Below, one piece after another: positions 17,301 to 23,786 of a DNA stretch of 34,421 bases. The notes beneath the pieces are model-generated. The model worked only from the letters and a program-made list of their open reading frames with translations. It searched no databases and was not told the DNA's origin. Source of the stretch: a virus; the IMG/VR virus record IMGVR_UViG_3300032249_000499, positions 1-34,421 of that record. One strand, given 5' to 3'. Numbering within the stretch: the first letter of the stretch is position 1; the number at the start of each line of letters is the position of its first letter. A program made the translations under genes and the position numbers.

Positions 17301-18457
17301 TAACCAATACTGGTAAATCTATTATTGCAAAGTATTTACTTGGACAGGCCCCTGCCTATGCCTCTTATATTGCTATTGGTTGTGGTGCTACCCCACTAGA
17401 TACCGCCGATGAAATTGGAGATTATTCAACAAAGACAAATCTAGATTTTGAAATGTTTCGTGTTCCAATATCATCTAGAGGTTTTGTAAACGAAGACGGT
17501 GTAGATAAAATTGTTTTAACGGCAGAACTGCCAACAGAAGAAAGATACGAAATATCTGAAATTGGAATATATTCCGCAGGATCTAACCCGTCTGCTGGAG
17601 CATATGATAGCAAAACAGTATTTGCTTTCACACAAACAGAAAACTGGCAATATGTAACAGCAGCAGCAGCGGTGGCAATTGACACAGAGTCTGCTGCGCT
17701 AGATGCTCCAATTTATGACAACATTATTGCTGTAACAGATCCAGTATTTCAGACAAACGCAGATAATCCAATATTTTTTAAATCACCAAGAGTTGCAAGA
17801 TATGAAAGACCAAGATTTTTAAATAATGTAATTATGATAAAAGGCAATGAGGCTGATCTTGATATTGAATCTGACAGTGGTCCGACACAAGATACTTTTG
17901 CAATAGGTGCGGGATCAAACTATATTAGATTAAGCGGTACAACAGTTGATTTTACAAAAAATTCTCCAACAGATCAATTAAGATTAGCATTCTCAATCGT
18001 AAACAGAGATGGAACGTATGGGGCGGGAACTCAACCAGAAAGAGCAAGAGTTTTAGTTTCATTTGAAAATACAAGTGGAACAGAGTTTGCAAGACTTGAA
18101 GCAGAAGTTGCTGACGATAGTAGTGGCGGACAATACGATTTTGCTACAGAAAGATATTTTGTTGTAACAAAACAACTTCAACAACTATATAGAACATCTG
18201 GATTTGATTGGAATGATGTTTCTGTAGTTAAGGTGTACGCATGCGTTATTGATGGAGTCAACCCTTCTGGTAATTATTATGTAGCCTTAGATGCTTTAAA
18301 ATTAGAAAATGTTTCTACAGTAAACCCACTCTACGGACTAACAGGATATTCAGTAATTCAAACTGTAGGCGCAACAACAGTAGTTAAAAGTCCTAATACT
18401 AGTAACTATGTTGAATTTAGATTTTCAGTAGATCTTTCTAGCGGAAACAATTCATAA
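17297..18457 (+). CDS. Minor tail / fibre protein with tail-attachment N-terminus
   Basis: A 386-residue protein. The first about 130 residues (ITNTGKSIIAKYLLGQ near the start, then AYASYIAIG and YEISEIGIYSAG) form an attachment domain often seen at the N-terminus of tail tip and fibre proteins of siphophages. Residues about 165-350 form a beta-sandwich-like region with regularly spaced strands (RVLVSFENTSGTEFARLEAEV then NYYVALDALKLENV), compatible with a carbohydrate-binding jelly roll. It overlaps the preceding gene by 4 bases and shares one base with the next ATG. A receptor-binding role is reasonable but unproven. No enzyme motif is visible. Confidence 0.6.
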   Translation: MITNTGKSIIAKYLLGQAPAYASYIAIGCGATPLDTADEIGDYSTKTNLDFEMFRVPISSRGFVNEDGVDKIVLTAELPTEERYEISEIGIYSAGSNPSAGAYDSKTVFAFTQTENWQYVTAAAAVAIDTESAALDAPIYDNIIAVTDPVFQTNADNPIFFKSPRVARYERPRFLNNVIMIKGNEADLDIESDSGPTQDTFAIGAGSNYIRLSGTTVDFTKNSPTDQLRLAFSIVNRDGTYGAGTQPERARVLVSFENTSGTEFARLEAEVADDSSGGQYDFATERYFVVTKQLQQLYRTSGFDWNDVSVVKVYACVIDGVNPSGNYYVALDALKLENVSTVNPLYGLTGYSVIQTVGATTVVKSPNTSNYVEFRFSVDLSSGNNS

Positions 18458-18957
18458 TGGCTGACGCAGGAATTAAAAAAATTATAATTAGAAAAGCATC
18501 TCTGCCAGCATTAGACTCTGACAAGATTGGATACGTTTTTAGATACAGAATTGTTTCTGAAGATAAAAACAGAACTTCTCAATGGTCTCCAGTAAATATT
18601 GTGCTGGATAACTCAATTACTAGTGTTTCTGGTTCTTTACAAGTTGGAGAAAACACAGTAAGTGCAGTTTGGGGTGATGAATTAAATAGACCAAAATATG
18701 ATGTTTTTGTTGGATTTGATGGGGCTACACCAACCTACCATGGAACAACACCAATTCACTCATATGAATTTATTAAAACTGGAACCACAAATGTACGTGT
18801 AATTATTCAAATTGAGTCGTCAAAAAAACAATTAAACCAGGCTCTTCAAATTTATAATTCAGGATCTACATCTATAGTTTTACCAGAATCTGTCATTATT
18901 GAAGGTTTGGAAAATGTAGAAAATTCTATAATACTTGCCTTAATGGGTGCAATTTGA
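18457..18957 (+). CDS. Minor tail protein, fibronectin-III-like
   Basis: A 166-residue protein starting one base inside the preceding stop. The N-terminal 95 residues look like a fibronectin type III or similar beta sandwich: a YVFRYRIVSEDKNRTSQWSP strand pair is followed by VSAVWGDELNRPKYDVFVG. Residues about 96-166 carry a further beta hairpin and a hydrophobic C-terminal helix (ENVENSIILALMGAI). Such domains decorate phage tail tips and help weak surface adhesion. No catalytic residues are seen. The gene ends at TGA 18955-18957, immediately before a promoter for the next gene. Confidence 0.5.
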   Translation: MADAGIKKIIIRKASLPALDSDKIGYVFRYRIVSEDKNRTSQWSPVNIVLDNSITSVSGSLQVGENTVSAVWGDELNRPKYDVFVGFDGATPTYHGTTPIHSYEFIKTGTTNVRVIIQIESSKKQLNQALQIYNSGSTSIVLPESVIIEGLENVENSIILALMGAI

Positions 18958-18959
18958 CA

Positions 18960-18968
18960 TGTTATAAT
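18960..18968 (+). promoter_or_regulatory. Extended -10 promoter before the H-lectin-like structural gene
   Basis: TGTTATAAT is a perfect extended -10 (TATAAT at 18963-18968). Start of transcription is expected near 18975, leaving a leader of about 13 bases with AGGAG (18977-18981) before ATG 18988. The TTGACA at 18954 is too close to act as its -35. The context ACATGTTATAAT with TATAGGAG repeats that before 4587. Confidence 0.55.
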
Positions 18969-18987
18969 ATAAATATAGGAGAAAAAA

Positions 18988-19428
18988 ATGGCTAAAGTAC
19001 CACTACCAGAAAGAGGGCAACCTCTTGATGTTACATATTTATATCAATTAATTGAGGCTGTAAACGACCTCTCTACAAATGTTGCCTCTAAACAAACAAG
19101 TAAAACAATTATTGATACCGCAAGTGCGGGTAAAGCAGAGGTACAAACCTCTAATACAAGAATAGTAGGCGGTTTGGTTGAAGTTGCAAACAACTCTACA
19201 GTTTCGGCGGGAAACGAAAGAACATTTACCTATGACTTTAAAGACTTTAAATATCCACCAATAGTATCAGCAACTCCAGTAAACACTGGACAAACACCAG
19301 CAGGACAAAACGTAAATATTGTTTTAAAGAGCGTTACAGAAACAAGAGTAGAGGGTGTTGTAAGGTTCGGCGCTTCTGGCGATTTATCTTTGTCAGTACA
19401 TTTAGTTATTGTTGGTATCCCAAATTAA
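18988..19428 (+). CDS. Putative virion protein with H-type-lectin-like C-terminus
   Basis: A 146-residue protein with its own promoter and a good ribosome site (TAGGAGA). Residues 1-60 are probably helical with an oligomerising look (TYLYQLIEAVNDLSTNV). The C-terminal part (about 65-146) has the pattern of H-type lectin-like domains of phage fibres and spikes: TFTYDFKDFKYPPIVSATPV is followed by NIVLKSVTETRVEGVVRFG and LSVHLVIVGIP. H-type lectin domains form trimers and can bind sugars. It ends the structural region; the genes that follow are small regulators. The fold call is from pattern only. Confidence 0.5.
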   Translation: MAKVPLPERGQPLDVTYLYQLIEAVNDLSTNVASKQTSKTIIDTASAGKAEVQTSNTRIVGGLVEVANNSTVSAGNERTFTYDFKDFKYPPIVSATPVNTGQTPAGQNVNIVLKSVTETRVEGVVRFGASGDLSLSVHLVIVGIPN

Positions 19429-19439
19429 AGATAAAATTA

Positions 19440-19631
19440 ATGATTCATTGTAAAAAATGCAAAGGTAGAACTTTTGTTGATAGACAGTATAGCAGTGCTC
19501 AGCACATAGAGACATCCTGTATGGTATGTGGTATGAGAAAGTTTTTTCATCCACCAACAGAAAGTGAAGAAGGAAGATGGTTACTAGCAAAGGAATTATC
19601 CAGAGCGAAATCTACAATAACGAAACTGTAA
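19440..19631 (+). CDS. Small zinc-ribbon protein
   Basis: A 63-residue protein with two CxxC pairs, CKKC (residues 4-7) and CMVC (32-35), about 25 residues apart, the arrangement of a zinc ribbon that binds nucleic acid or protein. No Shine-Dalgarno is clear upstream of ATG 19440. Its last 55 bases overlap the next gene in another frame. The Cys pattern argues that the frame is real. It lies between structural and replication genes, where small regulators are common. Function unknown. Confidence 0.55.
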   Translation: MIHCKKCKGRTFVDRQYSSAQHIETSCMVCGMRKFFHPPTESEEGRWLLAKELSRAKSTITKL

Positions 19632-20119
19632 TAAAAGGAAATAAAAAAATATGGTTTCTTAATGGAGATTTAGTAAGATTACACCATAGTTCAAGATCTA
19701 CTGGAATGGTTTCTGTTTATAATATCACTAAAGATAGAATTGAAACTTGCTTACGATCTGACTTTAGAAAAAATAGAGAACGTGCATATACTGTAACTGA
19801 GACTGCTAAATTAATTAATCGTCATAGAAAATATATGCCTAAATTAATGAAGACTGGAGTGATACCAAAACCAGTTGGAGCAAGGCTAAACGGACAAAGA
19901 GGTTGGCAAATTAGGTCCTATTATTCAGAAAGCATGGTGAGGGACATACGTGCTATACTGTCTACTATACATATAGGACAACCAAGAAAAGATGGACTTA
20001 TAACAAATAATATGACTCCTACAAGCCAAGAGTTGACACGGCGAATGGGGGACGGTATACTTACATATACAAAGACAGAAGATGGAAGATTTATTCCTGT
20101 TTGGGCAGAAAACATTTAA
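19577..20119 (+). CDS. MerR/excisionase-like winged-helix DNA-binding protein
   Basis: A 180-residue basic protein. Residues about 70-100 (RAYTVTETAKLINRH then KYMPKLMKTGVIPKP) form a helix-turn-helix of the MerR/excisionase type, followed by a wing with GQRGWQIRSYY (about 106-116). The first about 60 residues form a beta-rich domain containing KIWFLNGDLVRLHH. ATG 19577 has AGGAAG just upstream but overlaps the zinc-ribbon gene by 55 bases; an internal ATG at 19706 would cut into the N-terminal domain. It stands at the boundary between late and replication genes, and a strong promoter for the latter lies inside its 3' end, so it is a candidate switch regulator. The target site is unknown. Confidence 0.6.
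   Translation: MVTSKGIIQSEIYNNETVIKGNKKIWFLNGDLVRLHHSSRSTGMVSVYNITKDRIETCLRSDFRKNRERAYTVTETAKLINRHRKYMPKLMKTGVIPKPVGARLNGQRGWQIRSYYSESMVRDIRAILSTIHIGQPRKDGLITNNMTPTSQELTRRMGDGILTYTKTEDGRFIPVWAENI
20033..20061 (+). promoter_or_regulatory. Sigma70-type promoter for the replication genes
   Basis: TTGACA (20033-20038) and TATACT (20056-20061) are separated by exactly 17 bases, the best full promoter in the window. It lies within the last 90 bases of the MerR-like gene. Transcription would start near 20068 and read the small gene at 20139 and the helicase onward. Confidence 0.65.
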
Positions 20120-20138
20120 TAATAGAAACGGTGGGGTA

Positions 20139-20351
20139 ATGGAAAACGAAAATACAAAAGTATCAGTAGCACTTGGATATACACTTAATTTAGGTAATTT
20201 TCAGTCATTAAGGTTTGATTTTAACGTTACAGATAATGCACGAAATGGTGAAACAGTAGACCAGGCTTTTAGTCGTGTATATAAGTTTGTAGAAGATAAG
20301 TTAACGGAAAAAGTCAAAGAAGCCGAAACAGAGGCTGACAGTAGCAACTAA
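20139..20351 (+). CDS. Small protein of unknown function at the head of the replication operon
   Basis: A 70-residue acidic protein. I place the start at ATG 20139, just behind GGTGGGG; a longer frame from 20082 would overlap the preceding gene and add residues with no support. The sequence has a beta-prone N-terminal half (TKVSVALGYTLNLGNFQSLR) and a helical, charged C-terminus (EDKLTEKVKEAETEADSS). I do not recognise the family. It is the first gene downstream of the TTGACA-N17-TATACT promoter and shares one base with the next ATG, so it is probably co-expressed with the helicase. Confidence 0.6.
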   Translation: MENENTKVSVALGYTLNLGNFQSLRFDFNVTDNARNGETVDQAFSRVYKFVEDKLTEKVKEAETEADSSN

Positions 20352-20659
20352 TGGCTGAACGCAAAGACCGTATGGCTTTGCTAAGTAGATATAACAAGTT
20401 CCATCTACAAAGATATGAAGCCAAAAGTAACATGAATCTTAACGTTGAGCAATGGGCCTCCGATGCCCTTGTTGAGTCTTATGGTATTTCTCAATGCTAT
20501 GATTTATTAGATTATTATTTTAAAATAGCAGAAAATCCTACTTGGAATTATTTTGCATACAATGCAGAGAAAATTCTTAATGGTAAACTAGAAGTAGAAC
20601 AAGACATTAAAGAACGAGAAGAGCGAAGAAAATTAGCAAGGAGGTGGATTAGTGAATAA
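20351..20659 (+). CDS. Unknown small protein preceding the helicase, possible loader or accessory factor
   Basis: A 102-residue protein, predominantly helical, with a basic N-terminus, an ALVESYGISQCYDLLDYYF core (about residues 39-57) and a highly charged C-terminal helix (EQDIKEREERRKLARRW). It overlaps the helicase start by 8 bases, so the two are translationally coupled. Phage helicase loaders are often small proteins directly upstream of a DnaB-type helicase, which makes a loader or primosomal role possible. That is inference from position only; no ATPase or zinc motif is present. Confidence 0.5.
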   Translation: MAERKDRMALLSRYNKFHLQRYEAKSNMNLNVEQWASDALVESYGISQCYDLLDYYFKIAENPTWNYFAYNAEKILNGKLEVEQDIKEREERRKLARRWISE

Positions 20660-21878
20660 TACAGAAGCAAAATTAATAACTGCAGTATTAAACGATAAAC
20701 AAGTCCACGTATTACTTCAAGCAAATGTTGACAACCTTTTAAGAACTCACAATGATGTGTGGGATTTTATTAGATTATACTCAGAAAACAATCAATCAGT
20801 TCCACCAGTATCACTAGTTGTAGAAAAATTTAGAGACTTTGTGCCAGTAGAGGGTGTTGGTGCAACCAAGCATCACCTTGAAGAATTACAAACAGAATAT
20901 TTAAATGATAGCCTTAAAGATATCTTACGCAATGCAGCATCTGAGGTTCAAAGCGGTAATGGTAACAATGCTCTTGAACATTTAATTACTAAGACTTCAG
21001 AACTTAAAAAAAATACTGCTGCAATAAGAGATATTGAAGTTACAGACCTTGACTCTGCAGTTGCTTATTTTGAAAATGTAAAGAAAATGCAAGATCTAGG
21101 ACAGGTTGGAATTAAAACTGGCTTACCAGGTTTTGATAACTACCTACCTTCTGGAATTATGCCAGGGCAACTAGGGGTCTTTCTTGCATATCCAGGTATT
21201 GGAAAGTCTTGGTTGGCCCTGTACTTCGCTGTGCAGGCCTGGAAACAGGGTCGTAGTCCACTTGTCATAAGTCTTGAAATGTCTGAAACGGAAGTTCGTA
21301 ACCGTGTATTTGCAATTATGGGTGAGGGATTGTGGTCTCATCGCAAACTTAGTAACGGCGAAGTAGAAATTGATATGCTTAAAAAGTGGCATGCCGATAA
21401 ATTACAAGGTAAGCCAGAGTTTCACATCATCTCTAATGATAGTGGTGGAGAGGTAACTCCTTCAGTTATACGTGGAAAGATTGATCAATATAAACCAGAC
21501 TTTGTTGTAGTTGATTATTTACAACTAATGTCACCAAATCAAAAAGCCGATAGCGAGACGGTACGCATGAAGAACCTTTCACGAGAACTTAAATTAATGT
21601 CTATTAGTGAAGAAGTTCCTATTATTGCTATCTCATCTGCTACACCAGATGATGTTAAAGATCTGTCAAGTGCCCCAACTCTTGGACAAACTGCTTGGTC
21701 AAGACAAATTGCTTATGATGCTGATTGGGTAATGGCTTTAGGTCGTGCTACCAATAGTGACATTATTGAGTGTGTGTTTAGAAAAAATAGAAATGGTTTT
21801 ATGGGGGACTTTTTAGTTCAAGTAGATTTTGATAGAGGATACTATCGTTACAAGGATTATGAGGATAAAAATGGTTAA
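20652..21878 (+). CDS. Replicative DNA helicase, DnaB type
   Basis: A 408-residue ring helicase that would unwind DNA at the fork. The N-terminal about 130 residues form a helical region like the DnaB N-domain. The RecA-fold motor follows: a conserved entry segment TGLPGFDNYLPSG, Walker A AYPGIGKS (179-186), ISLEMSETEVRNR (typical DnaB motif with catalytic Glu), and Walker B VVVDYLQLM (285-293). A C-terminal KNRNG motif is the DnaB arginine-finger region. Start is GTG 20652, within GGAGGTGG context, overlapping the preceding gene by 8 bases. It overlaps the primase start, also by 8 bases, so helicase and primase are coupled. Confidence 0.9.
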   Translation: MNNTEAKLITAVLNDKQVHVLLQANVDNLLRTHNDVWDFIRLYSENNQSVPPVSLVVEKFRDFVPVEGVGATKHHLEELQTEYLNDSLKDILRNAASEVQSGNGNNALEHLITKTSELKKNTAAIRDIEVTDLDSAVAYFENVKKMQDLGQVGIKTGLPGFDNYLPSGIMPGQLGVFLAYPGIGKSWLALYFAVQAWKQGRSPLVISLEMSETEVRNRVFAIMGEGLWSHRKLSNGEVEIDMLKKWHADKLQGKPEFHIISNDSGGEVTPSVIRGKIDQYKPDFVVVDYLQLMSPNQKADSETVRMKNLSRELKLMSISEEVPIIAISSATPDDVKDLSSAPTLGQTAWSRQIAYDADWVMALGRATNSDIIECVFRKNRNGFMGDFLVQVDFDRGYYRYKDYEDKNG

Positions 21879-22794
21879 AGATTCTTATACTGCAGAACAA
21901 GTTAATCGTGTGCTAACTGGTGCTGGCATTGATATTGAGGCTGAGTATGGAACAGACTATATTATATTTTGTCCGTATCACAACAACAATAGAACCCCTG
22001 CTGGCGAAGTATCAAAAGAGCATGGATTGTTTTTTTGTTTTGGATGTCAAACGACAAAGACTCTTGTTGAGTTTGTAATGTATGTATCTAATAGAACCTA
22101 CTTTGAGGCAATAAGATATATTAAAAGTAAAGAGCAAGAAACTAGCATTGAGACATCAGTCAACAAAGCCTTAATAGATAAACCAGAATTTGTCCAGTAT
22201 GACGAACTATTAATTAAAAGATTAAATAATAATGCATTAGAGTCTCCAAGAGCAATTAGGTATTATGAAGGTAGAAAAATAACTAAAGACTCAATGATAA
22301 AATTTAATCTTGGTTATTCAGAAAAACAAGATTCCGTAACAATTCCAATACATTCTCCAGACGGCATTTGTATTGGATTTGTTGCTAGAACAGTTGAAGG
22401 TAAAGAATTTAAAAATACCCCTGGATTGCCAAAAGGCAAGACATTATTTAACTTACATAGAATTAAGACTTCAAGTATTGTATATGTAGTAGAGTCTTCA
22501 TTTGATGCAATTAGACTAGATCAAGTAGGATTCCCTGCGGTTGCTACGCTTGGGGCTAATGTTTCTGCAGCACAGATAAAACTATTAGAAAAGTATTTTA
22601 ATAGTATTGTTTTAATTGCAGATAACGATGATGCAGGAATAATAATGAGAGATAAGTTAATTCAAAGACTTGGACCTGTTGTTACTTCTGTGTACGTAGA
22701 TAAAAAATATAAAGATATAGGCGACATGGATGATGATGCAATTAAAAAACTGGAGTTTCAGTTTGACAATTCTATCACTAGTATGTTAAAATAG
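21871..22794 (+). CDS. DNA primase, DnaG type
   Basis: A 307-residue primase that would make RNA primers. The zinc-binding domain has C34-x2-H37 and C56-x2-C59, the CHC2 arrangement. A Toprim domain carries the catalytic E208 in VVESSFDAIR and the acidic D251-N-D253-D254 cluster. It ends soon after Toprim, so it lacks the helicase-binding C-terminal domain of bacterial DnaG and must engage the helicase differently, if at all. I chose ATG 21871, 6 bases after GAGG; a longer frame from 21829 would run 50 bases into the helicase without a ribosome site. A complete promoter for the next gene lies within its last 30 bases. Confidence 0.9.
   Translation: MVKDSYTAEQVNRVLTGAGIDIEAEYGTDYIIFCPYHNNNRTPAGEVSKEHGLFFCFGCQTTKTLVEFVMYVSNRTYFEAIRYIKSKEQETSIETSVNKALIDKPEFVQYDELLIKRLNNNALESPRAIRYYEGRKITKDSMIKFNLGYSEKQDSVTIPIHSPDGICIGFVARTVEGKEFKNTPGLPKGKTLFNLHRIKTSSIVYVVESSFDAIRLDQVGFPAVATLGANVSAAQIKLLEKYFNSIVLIADNDDAGIIMRDKLIQRLGPVVTSVYVDKKYKDIGDMDDDAIKKLEFQFDNSITSMLK
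22763..22792 (+). promoter_or_regulatory. Sigma70-type promoter producing a leaderless mRNA for the membrane protein
   Basis: TTGACA (22763-22768), an 18-base spacer and TAAAAT (22787-22792), preceded by TG at 22784-22785. The expected start is 22799-22800, exactly the ATG of the following gene at 22800. The TAAAATAGAAAG context matches TAGAATAGAAAG before the gene at 3834. Confidence 0.6.
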
Positions 22795-22799
22795 AAAGA

Positions 22800-23108
22800 A
22801 TGGTTATGAAAAAAGCAAAGTTTAGAAATCAATGGCTAAAGGCTTTAAAAACAATGAAGTATAAAAAGTATTGGAACAAGCCCAATACTGTAGAGTTTTT
22901 TGCTTTTATGACAAAGATTGCAATTATATTTCCAGGACTATTACTTGGAAAACAACTTTGGTGGCTTTATGTTTTTGCTTTAATTTCAAGTTTAGCATTA
23001 ATTTGGTCATCAACCGTAAAAACATTGCCAACAATTATTTGGTTTAATATTTTATGGAGTTTACTTGCTATACTATCAATACTAAAACATTTTAATGTAA
23101 TACTATAA
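22800..23108 (+). CDS. Small membrane protein, three predicted helices
   Basis: A 102-residue protein with a basic amphipathic N-terminus (residues 1-28, many Lys) and three hydrophobic segments at about 34-50, 54-72 and 79-95, pointing to an integral membrane protein with a cytoplasmic N-terminus. No enzyme or transport motif is seen. The start may be ATG 22800 or ATG 22806; 22800 is favoured because a strong promoter places the transcript start there. It lies, out of context, between primase and an ssDNA-binding-like gene. It could anchor replication to the membrane, exclude other phages or act in lysis; nothing visible decides this. Confidence 0.6.
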   Translation: MVMKKAKFRNQWLKALKTMKYKKYWNKPNTVEFFAFMTKIAIIFPGLLLGKQLWWLYVFALISSLALIWSSTVKTLPTIIWFNILWSLLAILSILKHFNVIL

Positions 23109-23128
23109 AAACAAGGAGAAAAAATAAT

Positions 23129-23785
23129 ATGACTATTGTAAAGGGACTAAAGAACATTAATGCCCTAGTTGACAAGCCAAAGTATGATGAAAACTCTCCA
23201 AAGGTAAGATGGTTAAAACTTGCCGATGGACAGTCTGCAAAAATTAGGTTCGTTGAAGAACTTGATGAAGACTCTGCAAACTATAGTGCAGATCGTGGAT
23301 TAGCACTTGTTGTTAAAGAACACACAAATCCAAAAGACTACAAGCGCAAGGCTGTAGATACTATGGAAACAGAAGGCCGTGACTGGGCTGAAGAAATGCA
23401 CCGTAAAGATCCAAAGGCTGGCTGGAGAGCACGTCTTCGTTTTTATTGCAACGTACTTGTAGATGATGGCATTGAAGAGCCATACGTAGCCATTTGGTCA
23501 ATGGGCGTAAGTAAGCAATCTGCATTTAATACTATTCGTGAGTATGCTCTTGAAACAGGAAGCATCTCAAACATTTCATGGAAGTTAAAGCGTAATGGTC
23601 AGGGTACTGAAACAAGTTACACACTTATTCCATCTGCACCAGACAAAGAACCATTTAACTGGGCAGCACTAAAACCATATCCTCTTGAGTTAGCATTAAA
23701 GAAAATTCCTTATGCTGAACAAGAGGCATTCTATTTGGGGTTTGATACTCCATCTGTAACTTCATCAACCAACACAGATTGGTAA
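23129..23785 (+). CDS. Putative single-stranded DNA-binding protein
   Basis: A 218-residue protein resembling ssDNA-binding proteins annotated beside phage polymerases: a lysine-rich MTIVKGLKNINALVDKPK start, a beta-rich KVRWLKLADGQSAKIRFVEEL core (split here), a central aromatic segment (GWRARLRFYCNVLVDDG) and YTLIPSAPD. The acidic C-terminal tail typical of gp32 and bacterial SSB is weak here, ending DTPSVTSSTNTDW. It follows AAGGAGA well placed before ATG 23129. Its codons favour C endings (CGC, GGC, AAC) more than neighbouring genes, as expected for an abundant protein that coats DNA. It is immediately upstream of the polymerase, consistent with work at the fork. Confidence 0.6.
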   Translation: MTIVKGLKNINALVDKPKYDENSPKVRWLKLADGQSAKIRFVEELDEDSANYSADRGLALVVKEHTNPKDYKRKAVDTMETEGRDWAEEMHRKDPKAGWRARLRFYCNVLVDDGIEEPYVAIWSMGVSKQSAFNTIREYALETGSISNISWKLKRNGQGTETSYTLIPSAPDKEPFNWAALKPYPLELALKKIPYAEQEAFYLGFDTPSVTSSTNTDW

Positions 23786-23786
23786 G

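Noticed and set aside
18954-18959. TTGACA as the -35 of the promoter at 18960 (and TTGACA at 4562 near the -10 at 4557).
   Set aside because: The hexamers abut or follow the -10 elements, so spacing rules them out as partners.
19951-19959. TGCTATACT, another extended -10-like site, inside the MerR-like gene.
   Set aside because: Within coding sequence, no -35 at 16-18 bases, and the nearest downstream ATG (19992) opens only a three-codon frame; probably chance.
20082-20138. N-terminal extension of the small gene at 20139 (start at 20082); likewise the long starts at 21829 and 28167.
   Set aside because: Extensions run inside upstream genes and lack ribosome sites, while the later ATG codons are each preceded by one.
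22800-23108. The small membrane protein as a holin.
   Set aside because: Membrane segments alone are not enough; no endolysin is adjacent and it sits in the replication operon.
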